A stretch of DNA of 64,000 nt from an uncultured Anaeroplasmataceae bacterium (GTDB taxonomy: Bacteria; Bacillota_I; Bacilli_A; Acholeplasmatales; Anaeroplasmataceae): contig CAJTTN010000001.1 of assembly GCA_910579215.1 (NCBI GenBank), positions 186,001 through 250,000 of the forward strand, given 5' to 3'. The notes under the pieces are model-generated. The model ran no database searches. It was not told the DNA's origin and worked only from the letters and a program-made list of their open reading frames with translations. The first letter of the stretch is position 1. Every line of letters begins with the position of its first letter. Shown in pieces: positions 44,786 to 52,809 of the stretch. A program made the position numbers and the translations under genes.

Positions 44786-46810
44786 TTACGCTTCCTTTCC
44801 TAAAGATTCTGGTGTAATGGAAAAGGTATTTGAAATACCATCTTTAGAATAGGTAAATGGCAACTTCGCCACAGATTCTAGGGATGCTAAAGCTCCCTTT
44901 GAATCTCTACCATGCATTGGATTTGCTCCTGGAGCTAAAGGCTCTAAAGCCTTTCTACCATCTGGTGTATTTCTTGTATTTTTCCCATAAACTACATTGG
45001 AAGTAATGGTCAAAATGGAAGTTGTTGCAATAGACCCACGATAGGTGGTATGCTTTTCTATTTTGCTCATAAATGTTTTCAATAGCCAAACGGCAAGCTC
45101 ATCTACCTTGTCCTCATTATTTCCGTATTTCGGAAAATCTCCTTCTATCCTAAAATCTACAATGACACCTTCAGAATCACGAATTGGATAGACATTAGCG
45201 TATTTTATTGCTGATAAGGAATCTGCTGCACAGGATAAGCCTGCTATACCTGTAGCAAAGAATCTTCTAACATCAGTATCATGTAGTGCCATCTCTAAAG
45301 CCTCATAGGAATATTTGTCATGCATATAATGAATCAAATTTAAGGCATTAACATATACACCTGCAAGCCACTCCATCATTTGCTCATACTTAAGCCTTAC
45401 TTCCTCAAAATTTAATGGTCCATCCCCAGAAACCCCTTCAAATAATGGAGATACTTGAAAGTGTTTATTTGTTTTAGGATCCATAAGGAGCTCATCCTTA
45501 CCACCATTTAAAGCATATAGCAAGCATTTCGCAAGATTAGCTCTAGCACCAAAAAATTGCATATCCTTTCCTACTCGCATAGGAGAAACACAACAAGCAA
45601 TACAATAGTCGTCGCCTAAATCCATCCGCATGAGTTCATCTGATTCATATTGGATTGAAGATGTTTTTATTGAAATTTCAGCACAAAATTTCTTGAAATT
45701 TATAGGCAACCTTTTACTCCAAAGTACTGTCAAATTAGGCTCAGGAGCTGGACCTAAATTAATTAAAGTATGCAGAATTCTAAAGGAGGTCTTAGTCACA
45801 AGTGGTCTACCATCAATTCCCATCCCCCCAATAGATTCAGTTACCCAGGTTGGATCTCCTGAAAATAATTCATTATAGGATTGTACCCTCATAAATTTGA
45901 TGATTCTTAATTTCATAATGAAATGATCAATCAGCTCTTGTGCTTCTTCCTCAGTAATTTTATGATTCCTTAAATCTCTTTCAATATAAATATCTAAAAA
46001 AACAGAATTTCTCCCTATAGACATTGCTGCACCATTTTGTTCCTTTGTAGCTGCTAAATATGCAAAATATAAGGCTTGAATTGCCTCTTTAGCTGTCGTT
46101 GCTGGCTTTGATATATCGCAGTTGTAAAGCTGTGCAAGCTCTTTTAATTCTTCTAAGGCACGAATTTGCTCAGAAATCTCTTCACGATTTCTAATCTTTT
46201 CAGCAGACATTTCCCCATCAATCTTATCCTTATCCTTTTTCTTTTCTGCTATAAGATAGTCCACCCCATATAAAGGAACTCTTCTATAATCTCCTACAAT
46301 TCTTCCTCTTCCATAAGAATCTGGCAGTCCCGTTAAGATATGTGCCTTTCTTGCTCTTCGCATTTCATCTGTATAAACATCATATACCCCATCATTATGT
46401 GTTTTGCGAAATTTAGTGAATATTTCTTTAACTCGATCACTTACTTGGTAGCCATACATTTGACAAGCTTGAACAGACATTTTTATTCCACCATAGGGCT
46501 GTAATGCTCTTTTAAAGGGCTCATCCGTTTGTAAGCCAACGATTTTTTCTAACTCCTTATCAATGTATCCTGCCTGATGACTCGTTATACTAGAAACAAT
46601 ATCTGTATCTGCATTTAAAACTCCACCAGCCTCTCGTTCCTTCTTTGATAGCTCTAAAATTTTATTCCATAAAAGTTTCGTTTCTAAGGTTGGCCCCTTT
46701 AAAAAACTAGAATCTCCCTCATAGGGTGTATAATTTTTTTGTATAAAATCTCTAACATCTATCCCCTCAGTACTCCATTTTCCTGTCTTAAATTCTAACC
46801 ATGCATTCAT
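44786..46810 (-). CDS. pflB: Pyruvate formate-lyase lacking its glycyl-radical domain
   Basis: 674 residues against about 750-760 for complete PflB. PFL splits pyruvate and CoA to acetyl-CoA and formate in anaerobic fermentation. The ten-stranded barrel, SYGRGRIVGDYRR, MSIGRNSVFLDIY and the active-site cysteine pair Cys406-Cys407 (in IACCVSPMRVG) are all present. The chain stops at SLGKEA, exactly where other PFLs continue into the glycyl-radical domain; that domain is encoded by the next gene. 674 plus 76 residues add up to one normal PFL with none missing. It overlaps pflA by 4 bp. Confidence 0.93.
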   Translation of the reverse strand: MNAWLEFKTGKWSTEGIDVRDFIQKNYTPYEGDSSFLKGPTLETKLLWNKILELSKKEREAGGVLNADTDIVSSITSHQAGYIDKELEKIVGLQTDEPFKRALQPYGGIKMSVQACQMYGYQVSDRVKEIFTKFRKTHNDGVYDVYTDEMRRARKAHILTGLPDSYGRGRIVGDYRRVPLYGVDYLIAEKKKDKDKIDGEMSAEKIRNREEISEQIRALEELKELAQLYNCDISKPATTAKEAIQALYFAYLAATKEQNGAAMSIGRNSVFLDIYIERDLRNHKITEEEAQELIDHFIMKLRIIKFMRVQSYNELFSGDPTWVTESIGGMGIDGRPLVTKTSFRILHTLINLGPAPEPNLTVLWSKRLPINFKKFCAEISIKTSSIQYESDELMRMDLGDDYCIACCVSPMRVGKDMQFFGARANLAKCLLYALNGGKDELLMDPKTNKHFQVSPLFEGVSGDGPLNFEEVRLKYEQMMEWLAGVYVNALNLIHYMHDKYSYEALEMALHDTDVRRFFATGIAGLSCAADSLSAIKYANVYPIRDSEGVIVDFRIEGDFPKYGNNEDKVDELAVWLLKTFMSKIEKHTTYRGSIATTSILTITSNVVYGKNTRNTPDGRKALEPLAPGANPMHGRDSKGALASLESVAKLPFTYSKDGISNTFSITPESLGKEA

Positions 46811-47559
46811 AACTGTATTTCCTCTTTTCTTTCTTCTATTCCTAATAGTTGTTTTGCTTTTGATACCTCTTCCTTAGATGGTGGTTGTACACCTTGTAAA
46901 GGATAAGGAATTCCTAATCTTTGATATTTTAATATCCCCATTGTGTGATAAGGTAGAACCTCTATCTTTTCTACTCCCTCTAGCTCTTCAATAAAATTTT
47001 TTAGCCTTAGCAAATCCTCATCATTTCCTGTTATATTTGGTATTAATACATGACGTATCCACATTTTTTTGTGATGTCTAGATAAAAATCTAGCAAACTC
47101 CAAGATATTTGTATTCTCTACGCCTGTTAATTGCTTATGCTTAGCATTATCTATGTGTTTAATATCTAGCAAAAATAAGTCTGTTACTTCTAATAGCTTC
47201 TTATGCCGATTTACATTGCTTCTATTCTTTGATTGAAAAGTAATACCAGAGGTATCACAGGCGGTGTGTATGCCTTCTGCTTTTAATCTTTTAAATAGCT
47301 CATAAATAAATTCCATTTGCAATAGAGGCTCTCCACCTGTAGCAGTTACTCCACCATCAGGAGTAATATAGCTTCTATACTTTAAGATTTCTTCTAATAG
47401 ATCTTCAACAGTGTATGGATGATGAAGTTCCTGACTCCATGTATCTGGATTATGACAATATTGGCATCGGAGTGGACAGCCTTTAAAAAAAATGACAAAT
47501 CTTATACCTGGACCATCCACAGTACCAAAGGATTCTAAAGAATGTATATTTGCTAACAT
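46807..47559 (-). CDS. pflA: Pyruvate formate-lyase activating enzyme
   Basis: 250 residues from ATG 47559, with AAAGGAG 6 bp upstream. Radical-SAM enzyme whose CxxxCxxC (Cys28, Cys32, Cys35 in KGCPLRCQYCHN) binds the 4Fe-4S cluster; it abstracts hydrogen from the glycine of PFL. GTVDGPGIRFV near the start and GGVTATGGEPLLQ (about 73-85) are typical. It overlaps pflB by 4 bp and is the first gene of the operon. Its substrate glycine here lies in a different polypeptide from the catalytic cysteines. Confidence 0.95.
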   Translation of the reverse strand: MLANIHSLESFGTVDGPGIRFVIFFKGCPLRCQYCHNPDTWSQELHHPYTVEDLLEEILKYRSYITPDGGVTATGGEPLLQMEFIYELFKRLKAEGIHTACDTSGITFQSKNRSNVNRHKKLLEVTDLFLLDIKHIDNAKHKQLTGVENTNILEFARFLSRHHKKMWIRHVLIPNITGNDEDLLRLKNFIEELEGVEKIEVLPYHTMGILKYQRLGIPYPLQGVQPPSKEEVSKAKQLLGIEERKEEIQL

Positions 47560-47596
47560 AGTTACTCCTTTCATCTTTAGTATAACCTAAAAAATT

Positions 47597-47660
47597 TAAA
47601 CTATTGATATTCTTTTCTTATAAACAAAAATTTATAAAATTTGGTTATAAAAATAGTTTA
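47597..47660. promoter_or_regulatory. Inverted repeat upstream of pflA, possible operator
   Basis: TAAACTATT (47597-47605) and AATAGTTTA (47652-47660) form a perfect 9-bp inverted repeat 46 bp apart, flanking an AT-rich segment ahead of pflA. A TATACT sequence about 30 bp before the pflA start may be the -10. It does not match the usual Rex site. The rest of 47575-47872 holds the features listed here and no gene. Confidence 0.3.
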
Positions 47661-47755
47661 ATCTATCTTACCTTTTCTTTTTTCTTAATTCAGCTTAAAA
47701 ATGTTACAAAATTAAAAATATAGCCCCTTTTTATGTAGGAATAAGATTTATATGA

Positions 47756-47844
47756 TATAATAGGGCTATGAAAAAGAGCATCAATATGATAAAAAGATAC
47801 AAAACTTTAAAAGCCTGTCAAAGTAATAAACAAGACAGGCTTTT
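47756..47844 (+). ncRNA. Possible small RNA or attenuator ahead of the broken DUF1016 gene
   Basis: TATAAT at 47756-47761 with only a weak -35 is followed by a hairpin with an 11-bp perfect stem AAAAGCCTGTC/GACAGGCTTTT (47809-47819 and 47834-47844) and TTTTAGTTTT. A transcript of about 80 nt would result. The same stretch holds a 31-codon frame starting at 47768. Nothing shows it is expressed. Confidence 0.3.
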
Positions 47845-47872
47845 AGTTTTGAGAAAAGGATAGGAAGATACT

Positions 47873-48859
47873 ATGAATCAAGAAACAAAAGTTAACATTT
47901 TAGAAAAAGATTATTTAGATGATCTTAATAAAATTAAGCAGACAATAAAATCAAATCAGGCACAAGCCATGGTTATTGTGAACCGTACAATGATACTTAC
48001 CTACTATCAAATAGGCAAAATTATTAATCAAAGAAAGAAATGGGGAAACAAATTTATCGAAAGATTATCAATAGATTTAAAGGATTATGGAAAAGGATAT
48101 TCGTTTGATAATCTATCACGAATGGCAAGATTTGCTATGGAATTAACTAAAAAAGAAATAGTGGCACAGGGTGTGCCACAAATCCCATGGGGAAAAATAA
48201 TAGCAATTTTACAGAAATCACGTTCACATGAAGAAATAATATGGTAAATCAATGAAACTTATAGAAATCATTGGTCAAGATCCATAGTTTTAAATCAATT
48301 TAAGCATAAGGCATATGAGAGAAATCAAATAAAGCCTACCACTTCTATTCCAGAAGAATCTTTAACATCAAACAAGATAACAAATTTATTTAAAGATACT
48401 TATGATTTTGATTTTTTAAATATTGTTTCTATTAAAAATGAAAGAGAACTACAAAGAACTCTTATAGGAAATATTTCAGATTTTATTTTAGAATTGGGAA
48501 CTGGTTTTTCTTTTGTTGCAGAAAAATATAAGCTTAGAACCTAGGAAGAAAGCTACGAGATAGATCTCCTATTTTATCATATTCCTACTCATAGCTATGT
48601 TGTTATTGAATTAAAGATGCATAAATTTAAACCCGAGTATATTGGACAATTATTATTCTATACAAATTATATAGACACCTATGTAAAAGGTGAGAATGAC
48701 TCGGAAACTATTGGGATTATATTATGCCCCAAAGCGAATGAATTTATTTGAAGAACAACGCTTAAAAACACAAAAAATATGGCGATTTCTAAGTATAAAC
48801 TTATAGAGGAATTCCCTGAATATTTACAAAAAAAATTAAAAGAAATTCCTTTATTCTAG
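47873..48859 (+). pseudogene. DUF1016 (YhcG-type) nuclease, three in-frame stops
   Basis: One reading frame of 328 codons spans the gene with internal stops TAA (48245-48247), TAG (48542-48544) and TGA (48749-48751) but no frameshift. The N-terminal DUF1016_N part (NRTMILTYYQIGKIINQ, KWGNKFIERLS, YSFDNLSRMARF) and the C-terminal PD-(D/E)XK nuclease part (YEIDLLFYH, VVIELKMHKFKPEYIGQL, GIILCP) are both well preserved. The first stop probably replaces a Tyr or similar residue after EEIIW. Relatives are predicted nucleases found near restriction systems. A GGATAGGAAG site precedes the ATG. Decay by point mutation looks recent. Confidence 0.88.
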
Positions 48860-48861
48860 CA

Positions 48862-48889
48862 AAGAAAAATACTTCCAAAATGGAAGTAT
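48862..48889 (-). terminator. Intrinsic terminator after nrnA
   Basis: ATACTTCC/GGAAGTAT stem (8 bp) with a five-base loop followed by TTTTC on the minus strand; could also stop plus-strand transcripts of the DUF1016 remnant. Confidence 0.7.
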
Positions 48890-48892
48890 CCT

Positions 48893-49837
48893 TTAATTTC
48901 TTAATAAAGTATTAAAGTCTTCTATAACTTGATCAACCTCATCCCAAGAATGTAAAGTGGCACCACAAGCAAGATCATGGCCACCACCGCCATATTTTTT
49001 TGCTATATCAACTATAGAAATATCTCTAGACCTAAACTCTCCTATGATGACATCATTTTCTATATCATACGTAAAATTACACCAAATAGGGATTTCAGCA
49101 ATACCAGCCATAACACCTACCATGCCTCTAGAAATATTAAAAAAATCTACAGGAAACTTTTCAAAGATATCCTTATCATTTTTTAAATAGGCTACGCCCG
49201 CGGAAGTGGTTTTAAACTGAGTTCCAAACCAATTTTTCATCAGACGATCTTGCAAGCTTTCTGTGTAGATATTTTTATAAATAAATTCCTTATCTGCTCC
49301 TAAATCCAAAAGCATTCCTGCTATTCTAAGCGTATCTCCTGTTGTTTCTCCATATTGAAATCTACCACTATCTGTAACAATTCCGCCAAAGAAAGAGGTT
49401 GCTGCATAAGGAGGAATAACAAAGCCTCGGTCTAAAAGAATTTTTGTAATCAATTCACATACAGCAATTTTACTAGTATCAGAAATTACATTTGTTGTAA
49501 TATCACTAGCATTTTTATGGTGGTCTATTATAAATACTTCTTTTGCATTCTTATATCTTTCATCACTCACCATGGTAGAAACAGATACATCTGTAATAAT
49601 AACTAAAGCATTTAGATATGCATCGTCCTTCACTTCATCCATAGCCCCTAAAAAGGCATAGCGAGTACTCATATCTCCAACCATATATATCTTTTTGGAA
49701 GGATAAGCCTCTTTAAGTGTTAATGCAAGTCCACGTTGACTTCCTAAGGCATCTAAATCTGGTCTAGAATGTCTATGGAGGATAATGGTATCATATTCTT
49801 CTATTTTTTTAAATAATTTTTCTATCATCGTCTTCAC
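48893..49837 (-). CDS. nrnA: DHH-family phosphoesterase, NrnA-like
   Basis: 314 residues. DHH domain: HSRPDLDALGS (about 23-33), VIITDVS, the diagnostic DHHK (about 106-109), and FGGIVTDSGRFQYGET; DHHA1 domain with the closing GGGGHDLACGA (about 285-295). NrnA proteins degrade very short RNAs and cleave pAp or linear dinucleotides. The start is ATG at 49837. Own terminator follows. Exact substrate preference (nanoRNA, pAp or pApA) cannot be read from sequence. Confidence 0.9.
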   Translation of the reverse strand: MKTMIEKLFKKIEEYDTIILHRHSRPDLDALGSQRGLALTLKEAYPSKKIYMVGDMSTRYAFLGAMDEVKDDAYLNALVIITDVSVSTMVSDERYKNAKEVFIIDHHKNASDITTNVISDTSKIAVCELITKILLDRGFVIPPYAATSFFGGIVTDSGRFQYGETTGDTLRIAGMLLDLGADKEFIYKNIYTESLQDRLMKNWFGTQFKTTSAGVAYLKNDKDIFEKFPVDFFNISRGMVGVMAGIAEIPIWCNFTYDIENDVIIGEFRSRDISIVDIAKKYGGGGHDLACGATLHSWDEVDQVIEDFNTLLRN

Positions 49838-49871
49838 CTAACCTAATCTATTATACCATATTTTGGTAACA

Positions 49872-49892
49872 GAAAAAAAGGGCAAATGCCCT
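49872..49892 (-). terminator. Intrinsic terminator after phoH
   Basis: AGGGC/GCCCT stem with a four-base loop followed by seven T on the minus strand. Confidence 0.8.
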
Positions 49893-50847
49893 AATTTGTA
49901 AAATTTGCGAATTTTTCAATTATTTTTCCTACCAAAGGATGCCTTACTACGTCAAATGTTTCAAATTCTAGTACAGCAACCTCCTTTAGGTCCTTAAGCA
50001 TTTCAGATGCTATTTTTAAACCTGAGCGCTTTGAGGTTGGCAAATCTACTTGAGAACAATCTCCAGTGACAATCATTTTAGAATGAAAGCCTAATCTTGT
50101 TAAAAACATTTTTAACTGGTCTACAGTTGCATTCTGAGCCTCATCTAATATAATAATTGCATTTTCTAAAGTTCGACCACGCATATAAGCTAAAGGTGCA
50201 ATTTCTAAAATTTGCTTTTCTATTAGAGCATTGGTTCCTTCAACTCCTAGCATATCATATAATGCATCGTATAAGGGTCTAAGATATGGATCTACCTTTT
50301 CTTTTAAATCCCCTGGTAAAAATCCCAAGGATTCTCCTGCCTCTACTGCTGGACGAGTAAGAATGATTTTTTGTATTGCTCCTTTTTTTAGCTGTGTCAC
50401 TGCATAAATAACTGCTAAATATGTTTTACCAGAACCAGCAGAACCTATACTAAAAATCAAATCTTTTTGATCTAATAATTTTAAATATTGTGCCTGTCGC
50501 AATGTTTTTGCATAAATTGGCTTATTTGCCTGAGTATAGCCTACAGGCTTTCTATTCTTTAAAAAAGATAAATATTCCTTTGTTTTTGAAGTCTCAACAA
50601 TTTTTTTAAGATAAATAATATCTCTAGAGGTTATATGAACACCTAAATTTGCTATCTCTATTAGAGGTAACATAAAATCCTCTAACGCTTGAATTGCTAA
50701 AGGGTCTTCTAAATTTGTTAAAATAGCTTCCCCATGAATATCTATGACACAGGAGAAAAGCTCCTCAATTGTTTTTAGATTATCATTTTGTATACCACAA
50801 ATATTTTTTGCATCATTCGCATTTTCAATTGAGCATTTTAAACGCAA
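49891..50847 (-). CDS. phoH: PhoH-like ATPase (YbeZ/PhoL family)
   Basis: 318 residues. RecA-like ATPase fold with Walker A GSAGSGKTYLA (about 137-147), RPAVEAGESLGFLPGDLKEK and Walker B IILDEAQNAT (about 233-242); the N-terminal part (about 1-110) has a KH-like region. Members are linked to RNA metabolism and normally lie with ybeY and era. Here it follows yqfD by 4 bp, the conserved yqfC-yqfD-phoH order of endospore-forming Firmicutes. Confidence 0.95.
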   Translation of the reverse strand: MRLKCSIENANDAKNICGIQNDNLKTIEELFSCVIDIHGEAILTNLEDPLAIQALEDFMLPLIEIANLGVHITSRDIIYLKKIVETSKTKEYLSFLKNRKPVGYTQANKPIYAKTLRQAQYLKLLDQKDLIFSIGSAGSGKTYLAVIYAVTQLKKGAIQKIILTRPAVEAGESLGFLPGDLKEKVDPYLRPLYDALYDMLGVEGTNALIEKQILEIAPLAYMRGRTLENAIIILDEAQNATVDQLKMFLTRLGFHSKMIVTGDCSQVDLPTSKRSGLKIASEMLKDLKEVAVLEFETFDVVRHPLVGKIIEKFANFTN

Positions 50848-50851
50848 GATA

Positions 50852-51925
50852 TCACTCCTTTAAACCTATAGTTCCTATAGATTCATATTTTTTTACAATA
50901 AAGGTGAATGTGTAGGCTTCTTCTGTTTCTTCCATCTTAGTATTCGTTATAGCTAGAATTTTTTCTAAGGAATTTAGTTTATGATCTTCAAAATCCTCTT
51001 CTATTTCTTTTTGTGCCCTTTTTAACGCTTCTTCTTTACTATATGTATTTATTATAGCATTTTTTTTCTGTTCTGCAATTTTTTTTAAAGAAATAAAATC
51101 AAAAATATTAAAAACAAGCTGATCCTGTTTTTGGAATAGATCAAATTCCTTTTTTTTGCCCAAAGAAAAATTCATATTAAATAGGCTTAAGTTGTAATAG
51201 GTAGAAGTGTCTTCTGTAATTTGCTCAATTCTTTCATTTTTGTTAATACTCACCTCAACTTTATCATAGGTAGTTGCCATAACAAGACCTCGAACACTAC
51301 GATTCCCTTGGATAAGTATATCCCCCTTACGAACAAATTTATTTTTAGAAACCATGTTTTTGCCACTGTAAACATAGAATATATCTACGATTCCATCCTT
51401 TTTTGCAACAATATCTCCTTCAATTGGTGCATCTATGGTGTAATCCTCCTCATCTATATTAGCAATATAGACATGAACCACGTTATTCTTTGTATAAACA
51501 TTGATATAGGGATATTCAAAATAAGTTCTTTGCATATCTTTAGAAAAATCTTTATAATTCACACTACAGAAATCAAAACAAAATAATCGTTTAAAGCTAG
51601 ATTTCAAACGATATTCTATATCAGCATTGATAGGTGTATCACGATTAAACTCAATTCTATTGACTCTATAGATATTCATATAAAGAATAGACAATAACAG
51701 CATTACTCCTGTAATTAGTAATCCGTAACGAGAAAAAAATCTTAAAATTTTGGATTTTAGACTTTCCATTACCTTAAATTCATAGTTTGTCCTTTTTAAA
51801 ATATTATAGGAGCCACCCTCAATTTCGAATGTTACTTCTTCATCATTAATGCTCAAGTTACTAGAAATAATTTTGTTACTGATTTTAAAATAGTCATCCT
51901 TGTTCATTCTTATTTTATAAATCAT
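50852..51925 (-). CDS. yqfD: Sporulation protein YqfD
   Basis: 357 residues. One membrane helix near 69-87 (LLITGVMLLLSILYMNIY) divides a cytoplasmic N-terminal part from a large extracytoplasmic part with FEYPYINVYTKNNVVHVYI, GDIVAKKDGIV, VRKGDILIQG and a late GKKKEFDLFQ block, all typical of YqfD. It is made in the mother cell under sigma-E in B. subtilis and is distantly similar to SpoIV-type proteins; exact role unknown. It overlaps yqfC by 11 bp. Confidence 0.9.
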   Translation of the reverse strand: MIYKIRMNKDDYFKISNKIISSNLSINDEEVTFEIEGGSYNILKRTNYEFKVMESLKSKILRFFSRYGLLITGVMLLLSILYMNIYRVNRIEFNRDTPINADIEYRLKSSFKRLFCFDFCSVNYKDFSKDMQRTYFEYPYINVYTKNNVVHVYIANIDEEDYTIDAPIEGDIVAKKDGIVDIFYVYSGKNMVSKNKFVRKGDILIQGNRSVRGLVMATTYDKVEVSINKNERIEQITEDTSTYYNLSLFNMNFSLGKKKEFDLFQKQDQLVFNIFDFISLKKIAEQKKNAIINTYSKEEALKRAQKEIEEDFEDHKLNSLEKILAITNTKMEETEEAYTFTFIVKKYESIGTIGLKE

Positions 51926-52118
51926 TGTTCTTTGTATCTCCCATTTCTAATGTATTTATATAACCTTGGATAATAATTTGATTCTTATCTAAGCGAAGAA
52001 CCTTCAAATCATGGCCATATACTTTAATTTCTTTTAGTGCTATTAAATCACTATCCATATGCTGAATTTGCCGATAATTGCTGATAGATAAAATATTTTT
52101 ATAATATTCAAGCTCCAT
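51915..52118 (-). CDS. yqfC: YabP/YqfC-family sporulation protein
   Basis: 67 residues from ATG 52118, 6 bp after AGGTG; a GTG three codons earlier lies in that site. The pattern YYKNILSISNYRQI then YGHDLKVLRLDKNQIIIQGYI is the YabP/YqfC domain, a beta-rich forespore-engulfment-stage protein family controlled by sigma-E or sigma-G. Its linkage to yqfD and phoH is conserved in spore formers. A CATATGCTA sequence lies 16 bp upstream of the start. Confidence 0.88.
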   Translation of the reverse strand: MELEYYKNILSISNYRQIQHMDSDLIALKEIKVYGHDLKVLRLDKNQIIIQGYINTLEMGDTKNNDL

Positions 52119-52143
52119 CCTACTCACCTGTTTATAGCATATG

Positions 52144-52166
52144 AAAAAAGGTGGTTTAGACCACCT
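52144..52166 (-). terminator. Intrinsic terminator after the pseudouridine synthase gene
   Basis: AGGTGG/CCACCT stem with a six-base loop followed by six T on the minus strand. It isolates yqfC from the genes upstream. Confidence 0.85.
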
Positions 52167-52809
52167 ACAAATGTAATGATTCCTGTTGAAAAGTCATGAT
52201 TTTTTTACTAATTGGATGCTGAAATTCTATTCTATAGGCATCTAAAGGAAATTCAGTTGCTTCTATAGTATACCTACTGCCATATTTTTTATCTCCATAA
52301 ATGGGATGTCCTATATGGGAAAATTGCGCTCTTATTTGATGAAATCTACCAGTTTTCAACTCAATATCTACAAAGGATACAAAGCCTCCCTTAAGCTCCT
52401 TAGTTTCTAATACCTGATATGTTAAAGAGGCATAGAGTCCCTTTGCATCTATATAGCTCTTCTTTTCTATTTCATTTTTCAATACATAAGCTTCTAAGGT
52501 AGAACCACCTTCTAAACGTCCTTCCACTATAGCGTGATACTTTTTTTTAAAGGTATGCTCCTGTATTTGCTTAGAAAGCCTTGCTGCAGCTTTAGAGGTT
52601 TTAGCAAAAACCATTACACCACTAGTATTGATATCTAACCGATGAACTAACCCTAAATAAACATTACCAGGCTTTTGGTATTTTTCCTTAAGATAGACTT
52701 TTAAAATGGTAAGCATATCCTCCTTTTTACTACCATCTGCCTGAGATAAAATCCCCTTAGGCTTTACTGCTACCAGCAAATGATTATCTTCATATAAAAT
52801 CTTTATCAT
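52165..52809 (-). CDS. RluA-family pseudouridine synthase
   Basis: 214 residues from ATG 52809, which overlaps the LysR-gene stop (ATGA); GGAAGG lies upstream. The RluA catalytic motif HRLDINTSGVMVFAK holds the catalytic Asp (about residue 63), with KPKGILSQ before it and LKTGRFHQIRAQF after. There is no S4 domain. It isomerises uridine to pseudouridine in rRNA or tRNA; the site cannot be predicted from the protein. Confidence 0.92.
   Translation of the reverse strand: MIKILYEDNHLLVAVKPKGILSQADGSKKEDMLTILKVYLKEKYQKPGNVYLGLVHRLDINTSGVMVFAKTSKAAARLSKQIQEHTFKKKYHAIVEGRLEGGSTLEAYVLKNEIEKKSYIDAKGLYASLTYQVLETKELKGGFVSFVDIELKTGRFHQIRAQFSHIGHPIYGDKKYGSRYTIEATEFPLDAYRIEFQHPISKKIMTFQQESLHL

Noticed and set aside
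47768..47863. A 31-residue leader peptide gene
   Set aside because: The start would coincide with the predicted transcript start and has no ribosome site; no regulatory codon run is visible. Kept only as part of the attenuator idea.
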